5,930 nucleotides of DNA. Source: UBA7398 sp964597305 (GTDB lineage Bacteria > Actinomycetota > Actinomycetes > Nanopelagicales > Nanopelagicaceae). The position numbers and the translations under genes are program-made. This document shows positions 1 through 5,930 of the stretch, in pieces (the first letter of the stretch is position 1; every line of letters starts with the position of its first letter). The DNA lies in contig CAZQWU010000053.1 in assembly GCA_964597305.1 (NCBI GenBank), forward strand, positions 1-5,930, given 5' to 3'. Below the pieces are notes generated by a model that had not been told where the DNA came from, searched no databases, and was given only the letters and a program-made list of their open reading frames with translations.

Positions 1-40
1 AAAAAATTAGAGATATTGATGAGTGCTAAAGAGAAGTGCT

Positions 41-1381
41 CTAAAGACTCGAGAGATCGTCGGGAACGATCGTGCTCTTCAGGAACTTCACCGGATCGCT
101 GAGATCTGATTCCCGGGGAAGTAGGACTGGATCTTCCCATAATGAATCGCGATGGTGGCCCGTATTCTCAGTTCCTAGTACTCGCCAAAATTCTTTACAT
201 TCGCGCGTCGTACGTGGCGAAACTTCTAATCCAACTAAGGATGCAAAAAGTTGTTGTGTTGGTGATTGAGTTGCGCGTCGTCGTGCCTGTGTTTCGGTTA
301 ATTTGATGAGAGACGGTAATCGATTACCAGCAGCATCTGTAACAACCTGATCAATCCATCCTTCGATGAGGGCAAGTACCATTTCTAATTTTTCCAGAGC
401 GCTTCGTTGAACATCGCTCTCTTCTGGAGTGAACATGCCACCGGTCAATGCACTGCGAACAGATTCTGGATTCATAGGATCGAAATCGCCAGTGCTCATT
501 GCATCTTCTGCTTGGCGTTGAATGGCTGAAAAATCTATGCGTATGCCTTTGCCATACGATTCGATAGCACTTCGTAAATGGGAAGCAAGCCACGGAGTAT
601 GGGCAAAGAGGCGAGCGGCAGCAATTTCGCGAAGTGCGAGATAAATTCGTACTTCTTGATCGGGGATCTCCAAACCCTCGCCCCATCGTTCAACATTTTC
701 TGGAATTAAGTACGTTCTAATGGGGTTCGATAACGGTAATGCAACATCATTTGCGCCAGTAACGGTCGTTGCTAGTGAGCCTATGGTTTGGCCAAGCTGC
801 GAAGAGATCATCGAGCCCATCAACGTGGTCATAATGGCCGAAATATTTCCTAAAGGCGGCATAACGATGCCCATAGCCTGCGCTTGTTCAGGTGATGGCA
901 TTTGCGACGAGAGCGCATGTGAAATTCCAGAACTCATACCGTCAATCAATGGTGTGGCAATCTCTTGCCAGCCATTAATACTGGAATCGATCCATTCGCG
1001 ACGACCCATCGCGCAATTGTCAGGAATTCCAAGTGAAGGAAAAGTTGTCGCTTCATTGAGCCATAAATCAGCTAGTTCGCATGCAGTTCGAATCTGCGCA
1101 AGTTCGGATAGTCCCACTGGACGTTCACCATGGGAGGCAAGGTATTTTCTTGAGATATCGCGGATAACGTCGCGGGATAGTTTTGCTGTTGATCCAGTTC
1201 CAGTCAGTGATGCAATCAGTGATTGAATGTCGAGGCCCAACCCCGAGAACTGTTTGAAGATTTCATTGAATTGAATAGAGCCGAAGTGTGGCGAATTCTT
1301 ATCAGGGTTTTGTGATGCATCAGATTCATTGTCATCATCTGGACCAGATCCTGTTGGTCCAAAACCAAAACCGTTACTCAT
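41..1381 (-). CDS. Zincin-2 (DUF2342/TIGR03624-like) family protein, annotated as zinc-dependent metalloprotease or putative hydrolase
   Basis: The product is 446 aa from the ATG at 1381. An in-frame GTG at 1393 would add four residues (450 aa). The ATG is preferred because AAGGTGG lies 8 bases upstream; the GTG has only AGGA about 4 bases away. Numbering below counts from the GTG. The N-terminus is Gly/Asn/Asp-rich and probably disordered (1-40). A helical region with a Met/Ser/Gly-rich stretch (about 150-212) follows, then the family's conserved C-terminal half: REIAAARLFAHTPWL (255-269), ALIEGWIDQV (341-350), RRRAT (371-375), FASLVGLE (383-390) and a C-terminal DSLWEDPVLLP (416-426). This pattern and length match actinobacterial homologues such as mycobacterial Rv3195, by memory. 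The family is named for a zincin fold, but at the helix where zincins carry HExxH this protein has REIAA (255-259), without either histidine. Catalysis is therefore doubtful and the substrate is unknown. There is no signal peptide; it is probably cytoplasmic. It stands divergent to the protease/UPF0182 operon and follows a gap-truncated gene that overlaps its start. Family assignment is secure, function is not. Confidence 0.88.
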   Translation of the reverse strand: MSNGFGFGPTGSGPDDDNESDASQNPDKNSPHFGSIQFNEIFKQFSGLGLDIQSLIASLTGTGSTAKLSRDVIRDISRKYLASHGERPVGLSELAQIRTACELADLWLNEATTFPSLGIPDNCAMGRREWIDSSINGWQEIATPLIDGMSSGISHALSSQMPSPEQAQAMGIVMPPLGNISAIMTTLMGSMISSQLGQTIGSLATTVTGANDVALPLSNPIRTYLIPENVERWGEGLEIPDQEVRIYLALREIAAARLFAHTPWLASHLRSAIESYGKGIRIDFSAIQRQAEDAMSTGDFDPMNPESVRSALTGGMFTPEESDVQRSALEKLEMVLALIEGWIDQVVTDAAGNRLPSLIKLTETQARRRATQSPTQQLFASLVGLEVSPRTTRECKEFWRVLGTENTGHHRDSLWEDPVLLPRESDLSDPVKFLKSTIVPDDLSSL

Positions 1382-1454
1382 CTGCCGAGCCACCTTTTCC
1401 TGAAGTTGCGATCGTCATGACACCATCACTGCCAATCTGCTTGACCCTTGAGTT
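1374..1454 (-). CDS. 3' end of an unidentified gene, truncated by the assembly gap
   Basis: On the minus strand a reading frame comes out of the N-run and stays open for 26 codons. It reads NSRVKQIGSDGVMTIATSG and then KGGSADE, and stops at a TAA at 1376-1374. The start codon of the next gene (ATG at 1381) lies inside its last codons, giving an 8-base ATGAGTAA overlap, an arrangement typical of translationally coupled genes in one operon. The other two frames of this stretch give a stop within 14 codons (TGA) or a short tail (LKGQADWQ), so this frame fits best. The visible tail suggests a beta strand followed by a Gly/Ser/acidic end, but it is too short to name a family. The rest of the gene, and its start, lie in or beyond the gap. 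The evidence is only the open frame and the overlap, so this is a moderate call. Confidence 0.45.
   Translation of the reverse strand, partial: NSRVKQIGSDGVMTIATSGKGGSADE
1390..1396 (-). promoter_or_regulatory. Ribosome binding site choosing the ATG start of the zincin-2 gene
   Basis: Read on the minus strand, AAGGTGG is followed by 8 bases and then ATG at 1381. A nearly identical AAGGTAG lies 7 bases before the UPF0182 start in this window, which supports it as the Shine-Dalgarno form used here. It overlaps the alternative GTG codon at 1393, so the two starts are not both well served. Confidence 0.5.
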
Positions 1455-1554
1455 NNNNNNNNNNNNNNNNNNNNNNNNNNNNNNNNNNNNNNNNNNNNNN
1501 NNNNNNNNNNNNNNNNNNNNNNNNNNNNNNNNNNNNNNNNNNNNNNNNNNNNNN
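1455..1554. other. Assembly gap (100 Ns)
   Basis: Exactly 100 N characters, the usual placeholder for a scaffold join of unknown size. The true distance between the flanks is not known, and reading frames across it cannot be trusted. It probably hides the rest of the truncated minus-strand gene and the divergent promoters for both transcription units. Confidence 0.98.
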
Positions 1555-1618
1555 ATTGACCGACTGGTGCAACCGCAAAAGTACTCGCTTTCTTCCCTGG
1601 TGTTCTAGGCTGAGCGCC

Positions 1619-1870
1619 ATGGCTTCACCCTCCACACCACTATCAGCGCTGGTGTGGTGGTTAATCCCCGGAATTGCATTAATTGGCGCCATTATTTACG
1701 TTCTCTGGGTCGCACGGTTTCAAACCAAGTATGAAAATGAGACTAATCGCTCAGTAGGCAAATTCAAGAAATTTCAAGACTCGCTCGCCAAAAATGAAAA
1801 GAGCTCTCATACCTCCTCGAGGTCTTCACATCCGGCCACAGAGCAAAAAAATATCTCCAGAAATCCCTAA
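1619..1870 (+). CDS. Small single-pass membrane protein of unknown function, first visible gene of the protease operon
   Basis: This is an 83 aa hypothetical protein. After a short N-terminus (MASPSTPLSA) there is one strong hydrophobic helix at about residues 10-32, containing WWLIPGIALIGAIIYVLW. A basic and polar tail follows: RFQTKYENE, then KFKKFQDSLAKNEK, ending in a Ser/His/Thr-rich low-complexity stretch (about 62-83). The likely topology is N-out, C-in by the positive-inside rule, because Arg and Lys follow the helix. The frame is open upstream into the gap, so a longer form cannot be excluded, but the codons between gap and ATG (LTDWCNRKSTRF...) do not look like a conserved protein. 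The ribosome site is weak (AGG 9 bases before the ATG). The gene ends 8 bases before the PDZ protease gene, so the two are probably co-transcribed and perhaps coupled. I do not recognise a named family; a small accessory partner of the membrane protease is only a guess. Confidence 0.7.
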   Translation: MASPSTPLSALVWWLIPGIALIGAIIYVLWVARFQTKYENETNRSVGKFKKFQDSLAKNEKSSHTSSRSSHPATEQKNISRNP

Positions 1871-1878
1871 CTTCTCAC

Positions 1879-2919
1879 ATGCCACTTTCCCCAGCGTCAC
1901 TTATTTCGCACAAGCCTTCTCGATTCATAGTCGTACTCATGATTGGCCTTGCATTACTTGCGCCACTGCCGTACGTCATTATTAAACCGAGTACACCGGA
2001 GAATGTTTTAGGAAAACTCATCACGATTAATGGTGCAGAGAGTTACCCACCATCACAGGGCAGCAAGCTTTTCATTACAGCAGTTCTTGTAACGGATCCC
2101 GGTACATATGTCTCTGGGTTACAAGTGCTTGCAAGTTGGATAGACGGTACATCGGCGGTGTTCCCACGTGCAGAGATATATCCACCCGAACAAACAAATA
2201 AAGAAATTAAGACCGAGAATAAAATTGATATGACACATTCTCAATATGACGCCACTGCCGCCGCGCTCACCTTCCTCAAGATTAAGTATTCACAATCCAT
2301 TCAGGTAACGGGAACGCTCGCCGAATCTGGCGCTGATCATCGATTACTCCCGGGCGATCGCATTATCTCGGTTGATGGGCACGTAATTGACTCTCCAGCA
2401 CACATACGCAAAATAATTTCATCACACACCATTGGTGATTCACTCGAAGTCACTGTCCAACGGAAAGTTAATTCCGTTGATACTCGGCTTACGGAAAAAA
2501 TTACATTGATGGAAAATCAACAAGGAAAACCTGCGCTCGGAATATTTGTTGGAACAACATACGAATTTCCATTTACTGTGAAATTTAATATCCAAGAGAC
2601 CGGTGGTCCTAGCGGGGGGATGATTTTTGCACTCGGCATCATTGAAAAACTTACCGCTGAAGATTTGCTGAGAGGTCGGGCTATCGCTGGTACCGGAACC
2701 ATTGATGGCCAGGGAAATGTTGGCCCGATTGGCGGAATCAACGAGAAGATGATTGGTGCAGCGGATGCGGGGGCTACGATCTTTTTGGCACCGCGAGCTA
2801 ATTGTGTGGATATTAAGTCCGTACCGAAAAATCTTGTGGTGATCCCGGTCGCAACATTGAACGAGGCGGTTGATGTTTTACGCAACACCCATCCAGAGTC
2901 ACTCGCGGGCTGTCGCTAA
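1879..2919 (+). CDS. Membrane-anchored PDZ and Lon-type (S16) serine protease, YlbL-like
   Basis: The product is 346 aa, the usual size for the YlbL/SdrC-like group. A short cytoplasmic N-terminus is followed by one membrane helix (about 15-35, containing RFIVVLMIGLALLAPLPYVI), which puts the rest outside the membrane. A PDZ domain covers about 138-208; LLPGDRIISVDG (156-167) is its classic core. The Lon proteolytic domain covers about 215-340. Its catalytic serine is S245 in GGPSGG and its lysine is K290 in GGINEK, 45 residues later; in E. coli Lon the pair is 43 residues apart (S679/K722). The dyad is complete and there is no ATPase domain, so it is an ATP-independent protease. In Bacillus subtilis YlbL helps remove the cell-division inhibitor YneA after DNA damage; whether this protein has a similar target is unknown. 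ATG 1879 is the first start after an in-frame TGA near 1795, and there is no clear Shine-Dalgarno sequence, so translation may be coupled to the upstream gene ending 8 bases away. UPF0182 follows 9 bases later. Confidence 0.93.
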   Translation: MPLSPASLISHKPSRFIVVLMIGLALLAPLPYVIIKPSTPENVLGKLITINGAESYPPSQGSKLFITAVLVTDPGTYVSGLQVLASWIDGTSAVFPRAEIYPPEQTNKEIKTENKIDMTHSQYDATAAALTFLKIKYSQSIQVTGTLAESGADHRLLPGDRIISVDGHVIDSPAHIRKIISSHTIGDSLEVTVQRKVNSVDTRLTEKITLMENQQGKPALGIFVGTTYEFPFTVKFNIQETGGPSGGMIFALGIIEKLTAEDLLRGRAIAGTGTIDGQGNVGPIGGINEKMIGAADAGATIFLAPRANCVDIKSVPKNLVVIPVATLNEAVDVLRNTHPESLAGCR

Positions 2920-2924
2920 GGTAG
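2918..2924 (+). promoter_or_regulatory. Ribosome binding site of the UPF0182 gene, overlapping the upstream stop codon
   Basis: AAGGTAG begins inside the TAA stop of the PDZ protease gene (2917-2919) and ends 4 bases before the ATG at 2929. A ribosome finishing the protease would sit directly over this site, which favours coupled synthesis of the two membrane proteins. Confidence 0.55.
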
Positions 2925-2928
2925 CGCC

Positions 2929-5829
2929 ATGAGTTCACGGTTTGGCGATAATCCTTTTGGCAATGGTGGGTTTGGTAATTTTGGCGATCGATTAGGTGGC
3001 AATGGTTTAGAGCGACGAAAGTTAGGGCCATTACCCATCACTATTGCGATCCTTGTTGCACTGGGGGTCATCCTCGTTTCGCTCAGTGGTTTTTACGCAG
3101 ATGTGCTCTGGTTCCGTTCGGTGAATTTCACCAAAGTATGGAGCACACTTTTACTTACGAAGATCGAACTCTTCTTTCTCTTTGGATTATTAACCTCGCT
3201 CATCGTTTCGCTCAATATTTACCTTGCATATAAAAAACGACCAATTTATGTACCGCTGAGTGTTGAGGCGGATAATTTAGAACGTTATCGAATTCAGTTA
3301 GAACCAATCCGTAAATTCGCACTCATCGGAATTTCTGTTGCACTCTTTTATTTTGCAGGAACCGCGGGTTCACGACTCTGGGAGACCTGGTTGCTGTTCC
3401 GAAATTCAACTCAATTTGGTGTAAAAGATCCGCAATTTAGTTTAGATATTTCTTTCTTTGCCTTCCGCCTACCATTTCTACAATCTATTGTCGGCTGGGC
3501 TTCATCGGTGCTGGTCCTTGCCCTCATTGCAAGCACGATCGTTCATTATCTCTATGGGGGAATTCGACTTCAGGTCAAAGAAGACCGTACGACCGTAGCT
3601 GCTCGAGTACAACTCTCCGTTTTACTCGGTGTATTAGTGCTCATCAAGGCGGCGGCTTATTGGCTCGATCGTTATGCGCTTGCGCTTAAAGAGGGTCGAT
3701 TGATTACTGGGCTTTCGTACACCGACGTCAATGCAGTGTTGCCAGCGAAGGCGATTCTCGCTGGGATTGCAGTTGTTTGCGCCCTGCTATTTTTCGCAAA
3801 TATTGTCCGCCGTTCGTGGATATTGCCTGCGGCTGGCGTCGCGCTCTTGGCCATTTCTTCGTTCCTTATCAGCACTGTATATCCGAGTTTGATACAGCAA
3901 TTTCAAGTTAAACCTAGCGAATCATCGAAAGAAGCGCCGTTTATCCAGCGCAATATTGATGCAACGCGTAGCGCGTATGGGTTATCAAATGTTGAAGTAA
4001 AAGATTATCAAGCAACCGCATCAACCTCGGCCGGTCAATTAGCCAATGATGCAGCGACAATTTCCAATATTCGATTGATGGACCCCAATGTACTTTCAGC
4101 AACGTTCCGACAATTGCAACAGATAAAGCCGTATTACACATTTACAGAGTCTCTCGATATTGATCGTTACAAGATTAATGGTGTTTCACGCGATGCTGTC
4201 GTTGCGGTGCGAGAGCTCAATATCGATGGAAACCCACAACGAAACTGGATTAACGATCACTTGGTCTATACCCATGGTTTTGGTTTTGTTGGCGCATATG
4301 GAAATTCGGTAGATCCTGATGGAAAACCAAACTTTATACTCGGTGATATTCCACCGACGGGTGCGCTTGGCAATTTCCAACCGCGAATTTACTTCGGTGA
4401 AAATGTCCCGGATTACTCCATTATTGGTGGCGCAGAAGCTGGCAAGAAAGTCGAATTTGATTATCCCGACGATAAATCAGCTAATGGTCAAGCAAATTAC
4501 ACCTATACCGGTAAAGGTGGAGTTCCGATGGGCTCGCTCTTTACCCGCTTACTTTTTGCTATCAAATACCAAGAACAACGGATCGTTCTCTCTAATCTCA
4601 TTAACTCCAAGTCGAAAATTCTTTTCGAGCGAAATCCTCGTGAACGCGTGGCGAAAGTCGCGCCGTGGTTAACGCTCGACGGCGATCCATACCCATCAGT
4701 GATTGACGGTCGCATTGTGTGGATCATTGACGGATACACCACCAGCAGTGGCTATCCCTATTCTCGAAAAACAAATCTCTCGGGATCCACTGCAGATGCG
4801 CTGACGACTAATTCGACGTCGATTACCGCGCAAGCAAATACCAGCGTTAATTACATTCGAAATTCAGTGAAAGCAACGGTAGATGCCTATGACGGAACAG
4901 TGTCACTCTATGCCTGGGATGAAAACGATCCAGTTCTCAAAACGTGGAGCAAAGTATTTCCTGGCGTAGTTCAACCAAAGAGCGCTATCTCGGAAGGTCT
5001 CATGTCCCATCTGCGATACCCCGAAGACATTTTCCGGGTTCAACGTGATGTGTTGAGTTTGTATCACGTGAAAAGCGCAGACGCGTTTTATGGTGGCCAA
5101 GATTTCTGGCGAGTACCGCGCGATCCATCATCGTTTGGCGGAAACTCCACGGCTCAACCGCCGTATTACTACACCGTCCAAATTCCTGGTGAGAAAACTG
5201 CATCGTTTTCATTGACGACACCATTTGTTCCACGAGGTGGTCGAGAGAATCTCTCTGCGTTCGCGATAGTCAATGCAGATCCGGGAAGTAATTATGGAAA
5301 AATTACCGTGTTGCAATTACCGCGTTCAACAAATATCGCCGGTCCGTCGCAAGTCTCATCAAACTTTGAAGCTAAGCCAGAGGTAGCGCAAGCGCTCTCG
5401 TTGCTACGACAAGGTGGTTCTGACGTTGTGCTCGGCAATCTACTTACTCTTCCAGTAGGTGGCGGTTTGCTTTACGTCCAACCAGTCTATGTGCGTGCAA
5501 CAAGTAATACAGCGTCATATCCATTACTTCAAAAAGTACTTGTTTCATTCGGTGATCAAATTGGATTTGCCGATTCTCTGAAGAACGCCCTTGATCAAGT
5601 ATTTGGTGGAAACTCGGGCACCAGTATGGGAACTGGCACTATTTCTCAAAATGGTTCAACGCCAGGGAAACCTACAAATAAAGCGTTAGCGAGTGCGTTA
5701 GCAAGTGCACAAGCTGCGCTCGCTGATGCAAATACTGCGTTGCAAAAAGGTGATTTTGCTGCGTATGGCAGAGCACAAGATCGATTGAAAGCTGCAATCG
5801 CTGCTGCGATCGCTGCACAACGAGGTTAA
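2929..5829 (+). CDS. UPF0182 (COG1615) family multi-pass membrane protein
   Basis: The product is 966 aa, close to the family's usual 900-1000. A Gly/Asn/Phe-rich soluble N-terminus (1-30) precedes about seven membrane helices at roughly 35-56, 75-100, 128-148, 186-209, 225-246, 271-292 and 297-318. A large soluble domain follows, probably extracellular. Family-typical segments in it include RNIDATRSAYGL (341-352), MDPNVLSATFRQLQQIKPYY (384-403), YTHGFGFVGAYGN (447-459), PRIYFGE (485-491), APWLTLDGDPYPSVIDG (578-594), VKATVDAYDGTVSLYAWDEN (647-666), HLRYPEDIFRVQRD (694-707) and FVPRGGRENLSAF (766-778). A flexible Gly/Ser/Thr linker (about 893-914) leads to an Ala-rich helical end (915-966) with KGDFAAYGRAQDRLK (940-954), also seen in relatives. 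Molecular function is unknown; mycobacterial Rv3193c is a homologue by memory. The start follows AAGGTAG at 7 bases, a site that overlaps the stop codon of the protease gene, so translation is likely coupled. The identity as UPF0182 is secure. Confidence 0.95.
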   Translation: MSSRFGDNPFGNGGFGNFGDRLGGNGLERRKLGPLPITIAILVALGVILVSLSGFYADVLWFRSVNFTKVWSTLLLTKIELFFLFGLLTSLIVSLNIYLAYKKRPIYVPLSVEADNLERYRIQLEPIRKFALIGISVALFYFAGTAGSRLWETWLLFRNSTQFGVKDPQFSLDISFFAFRLPFLQSIVGWASSVLVLALIASTIVHYLYGGIRLQVKEDRTTVAARVQLSVLLGVLVLIKAAAYWLDRYALALKEGRLITGLSYTDVNAVLPAKAILAGIAVVCALLFFANIVRRSWILPAAGVALLAISSFLISTVYPSLIQQFQVKPSESSKEAPFIQRNIDATRSAYGLSNVEVKDYQATASTSAGQLANDAATISNIRLMDPNVLSATFRQLQQIKPYYTFTESLDIDRYKINGVSRDAVVAVRELNIDGNPQRNWINDHLVYTHGFGFVGAYGNSVDPDGKPNFILGDIPPTGALGNFQPRIYFGENVPDYSIIGGAEAGKKVEFDYPDDKSANGQANYTYTGKGGVPMGSLFTRLLFAIKYQEQRIVLSNLINSKSKILFERNPRERVAKVAPWLTLDGDPYPSVIDGRIVWIIDGYTTSSGYPYSRKTNLSGSTADALTTNSTSITAQANTSVNYIRNSVKATVDAYDGTVSLYAWDENDPVLKTWSKVFPGVVQPKSAISEGLMSHLRYPEDIFRVQRDVLSLYHVKSADAFYGGQDFWRVPRDPSSFGGNSTAQPPYYYTVQIPGEKTASFSLTTPFVPRGGRENLSAFAIVNADPGSNYGKITVLQLPRSTNIAGPSQVSSNFEAKPEVAQALSLLRQGGSDVVLGNLLTLPVGGGLLYVQPVYVRATSNTASYPLLQKVLVSFGDQIGFADSLKNALDQVFGGNSGTSMGTGTISQNGSTPGKPTNKALASALASAQAALADANTALQKGDFAAYGRAQDRLKAAIAAAIAAQRG

Positions 5830-5846
5830 TTCCTTCGCGAATTTTT
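5828..5846 (+). terminator. Possible weak terminator after UPF0182
   Basis: AATTC (5828-5832), a 6-base CTTCGC loop and GAATT (5839-5843) form a 5-bp AT-rich hairpin that runs into a five-base T-run (5842-5846). The stem is short and weak, so it may only slow RNA polymerase or be chance. No stronger hairpin lies between UPF0182 and the tRNA. Confidence 0.2.
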
Positions 5847-5865
5847 CTATTAAGTGCTTATCGCA

Positions 5866-5871
5866 TAGGAT
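5866..5871 (+). promoter_or_regulatory. Candidate -10 box for the initiator tRNA
   Basis: TAGGAT fits the TANNNT form common in actinobacterial housekeeping promoters and lies 11 bases before the first tRNA base. That would give a transcription start a few bases ahead of the mature 5' end. The -35 partner is poor: a T-rich TTTTTC at 5842-5847, 18 bases upstream. Promoter assignment is tentative. Confidence 0.3.
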
Positions 5872-5882
5872 CGTCGTACCGA

Positions 5883-5930
5883 CGCGGGGTGGAGCAGCTC
5901 GGTAGCTCGCTGGGCTCATAACCCAGAGGT
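5883..5930 (+). tRNA. Initiator tRNA-Met (CAT), 5' part, cut by the window end
   Basis: The sequence begins CGCGGGGTGGAGCAG, as in E. coli tRNA-fMet. It has the 7-base acceptor strand, a D arm with GAGC/GCTC, an anticodon stem CTGGG/CCCAG and the loop CTCATAA with the CAT anticodon at 5917-5919. Two initiator marks are visible: a C at position 1, which is unpaired with A72 in bacterial initiators, and three consecutive G-C pairs (GGG/CCC) at the base of the anticodon stem, which direct the tRNA to the ribosomal P site. The variable loop starts AGGT; the T arm and 3' acceptor strand lie beyond the window. It begins 53 bases after the UPF0182 stop on the same strand. Confidence 0.93.

Noticed and set aside
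1..40. Terminator for the zincin-2 gene in the left end of the window
   Set aside because: Only a 4-bp AGAG/CTCT stem and a repeated AGTGCT are visible. The A-run at 1-6 (T-run on the minus strand) has no adjacent hairpin. A terminator may lie outside the window.
720..1226. Plus-strand open frame of 168 codons opposite the zincin-2 gene
   Set aside because: It lies wholly antisense to a confidently assigned gene, has no recognisable domain, and is explained by the codon bias of the real gene.
1556..1611. Promoter for the plus operon built on TTGACC (1556-1561)
   Set aside because: No TANNNT-type -10 box is found 16-19 bases downstream. TAGGCT at 1606 is too far away and lies close to the weak ribosome site.
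1448..1618. Longer open frame running from left of the gap through the Ns into the small membrane protein (140 aa)
   Set aside because: Frame continuity across a placeholder gap of unknown length means nothing, and the residues just before the ATG at 1619 do not resemble a protein domain.
1555..1618. Minus-strand frame reading KASTFAVAPVGQ into the gap, which looks protein-like
   Set aside because: It is preceded by an in-frame TGA with no ATG, GTG or TTG start between that stop and the gap, so it cannot begin a gene on this side.
1808..1825. AGGAGGT followed directly by ATG on the minus strand
   Set aside because: The site touches the ATG with no spacer, and the frame is antisense to the small membrane protein without protein-like content.
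2517..2888. Minus-strand open frame of 123 codons inside the protease gene
   Set aside because: It is antisense to the Lon catalytic domain, with no ribosome site or recognisable motif; a shadow frame.

Overview
The window looks like chromosomal core sequence from a streamlined, moderate-GC actinobacterium. The clues are a divergent neighbourhood of a zincin-2/DUF2342-type protein, a YlbL-like PDZ/Lon-protease-domain protein and a UPF0182 membrane protein, followed by an initiator tRNA. From memory, mycobacteria have the same arrangement (Rv3195 divergent from Rv3194c-Rv3193c). Base composition by eye is near 50% GC and intergenic spaces are very short, which would suit freshwater or marine planktonic lineages such as the acI/Nanopelagicales group; that placement is inference. 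A run of exactly 100 Ns (1455-1554) shows this is a scaffolded draft or metagenome assembly.

Layout. On the minus strand, left of the gap, lies a 446-450 aa zincin-2 family protein. Its start overlaps by 8 bases the stop codon of another minus-strand reading frame, which is seen only as its last 26 codons before it runs into the gap. Right of the gap, on the plus strand, three genes sit almost end to end: a small single-pass membrane protein (83 aa), a membrane-anchored PDZ/Lon-type serine protease (346 aa, Ser-Lys dyad intact) and a 966 aa UPF0182 protein with about seven N-terminal membrane helices and a large domain beyond the membrane. Spacings are 8 and 9 bases, so they are probably one operon. 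After 53 bases the 5' part of an initiator tRNA-Met begins and is cut by the window edge.

How the parts may work together. The plus-strand genes encode a membrane protease, a large membrane protein of unknown function and a small membrane protein, suggesting a membrane protein quality-control or cell-envelope unit. The divergent zincin-like protein lacks a HExxH motif at the expected place and may not be an active peptidase. No mobile element, CRISPR array or phage signature was seen. The region is mostly conserved housekeeping sequence; the less explained parts are the gap-truncated gene, the small membrane protein and the degenerate zincin motif.
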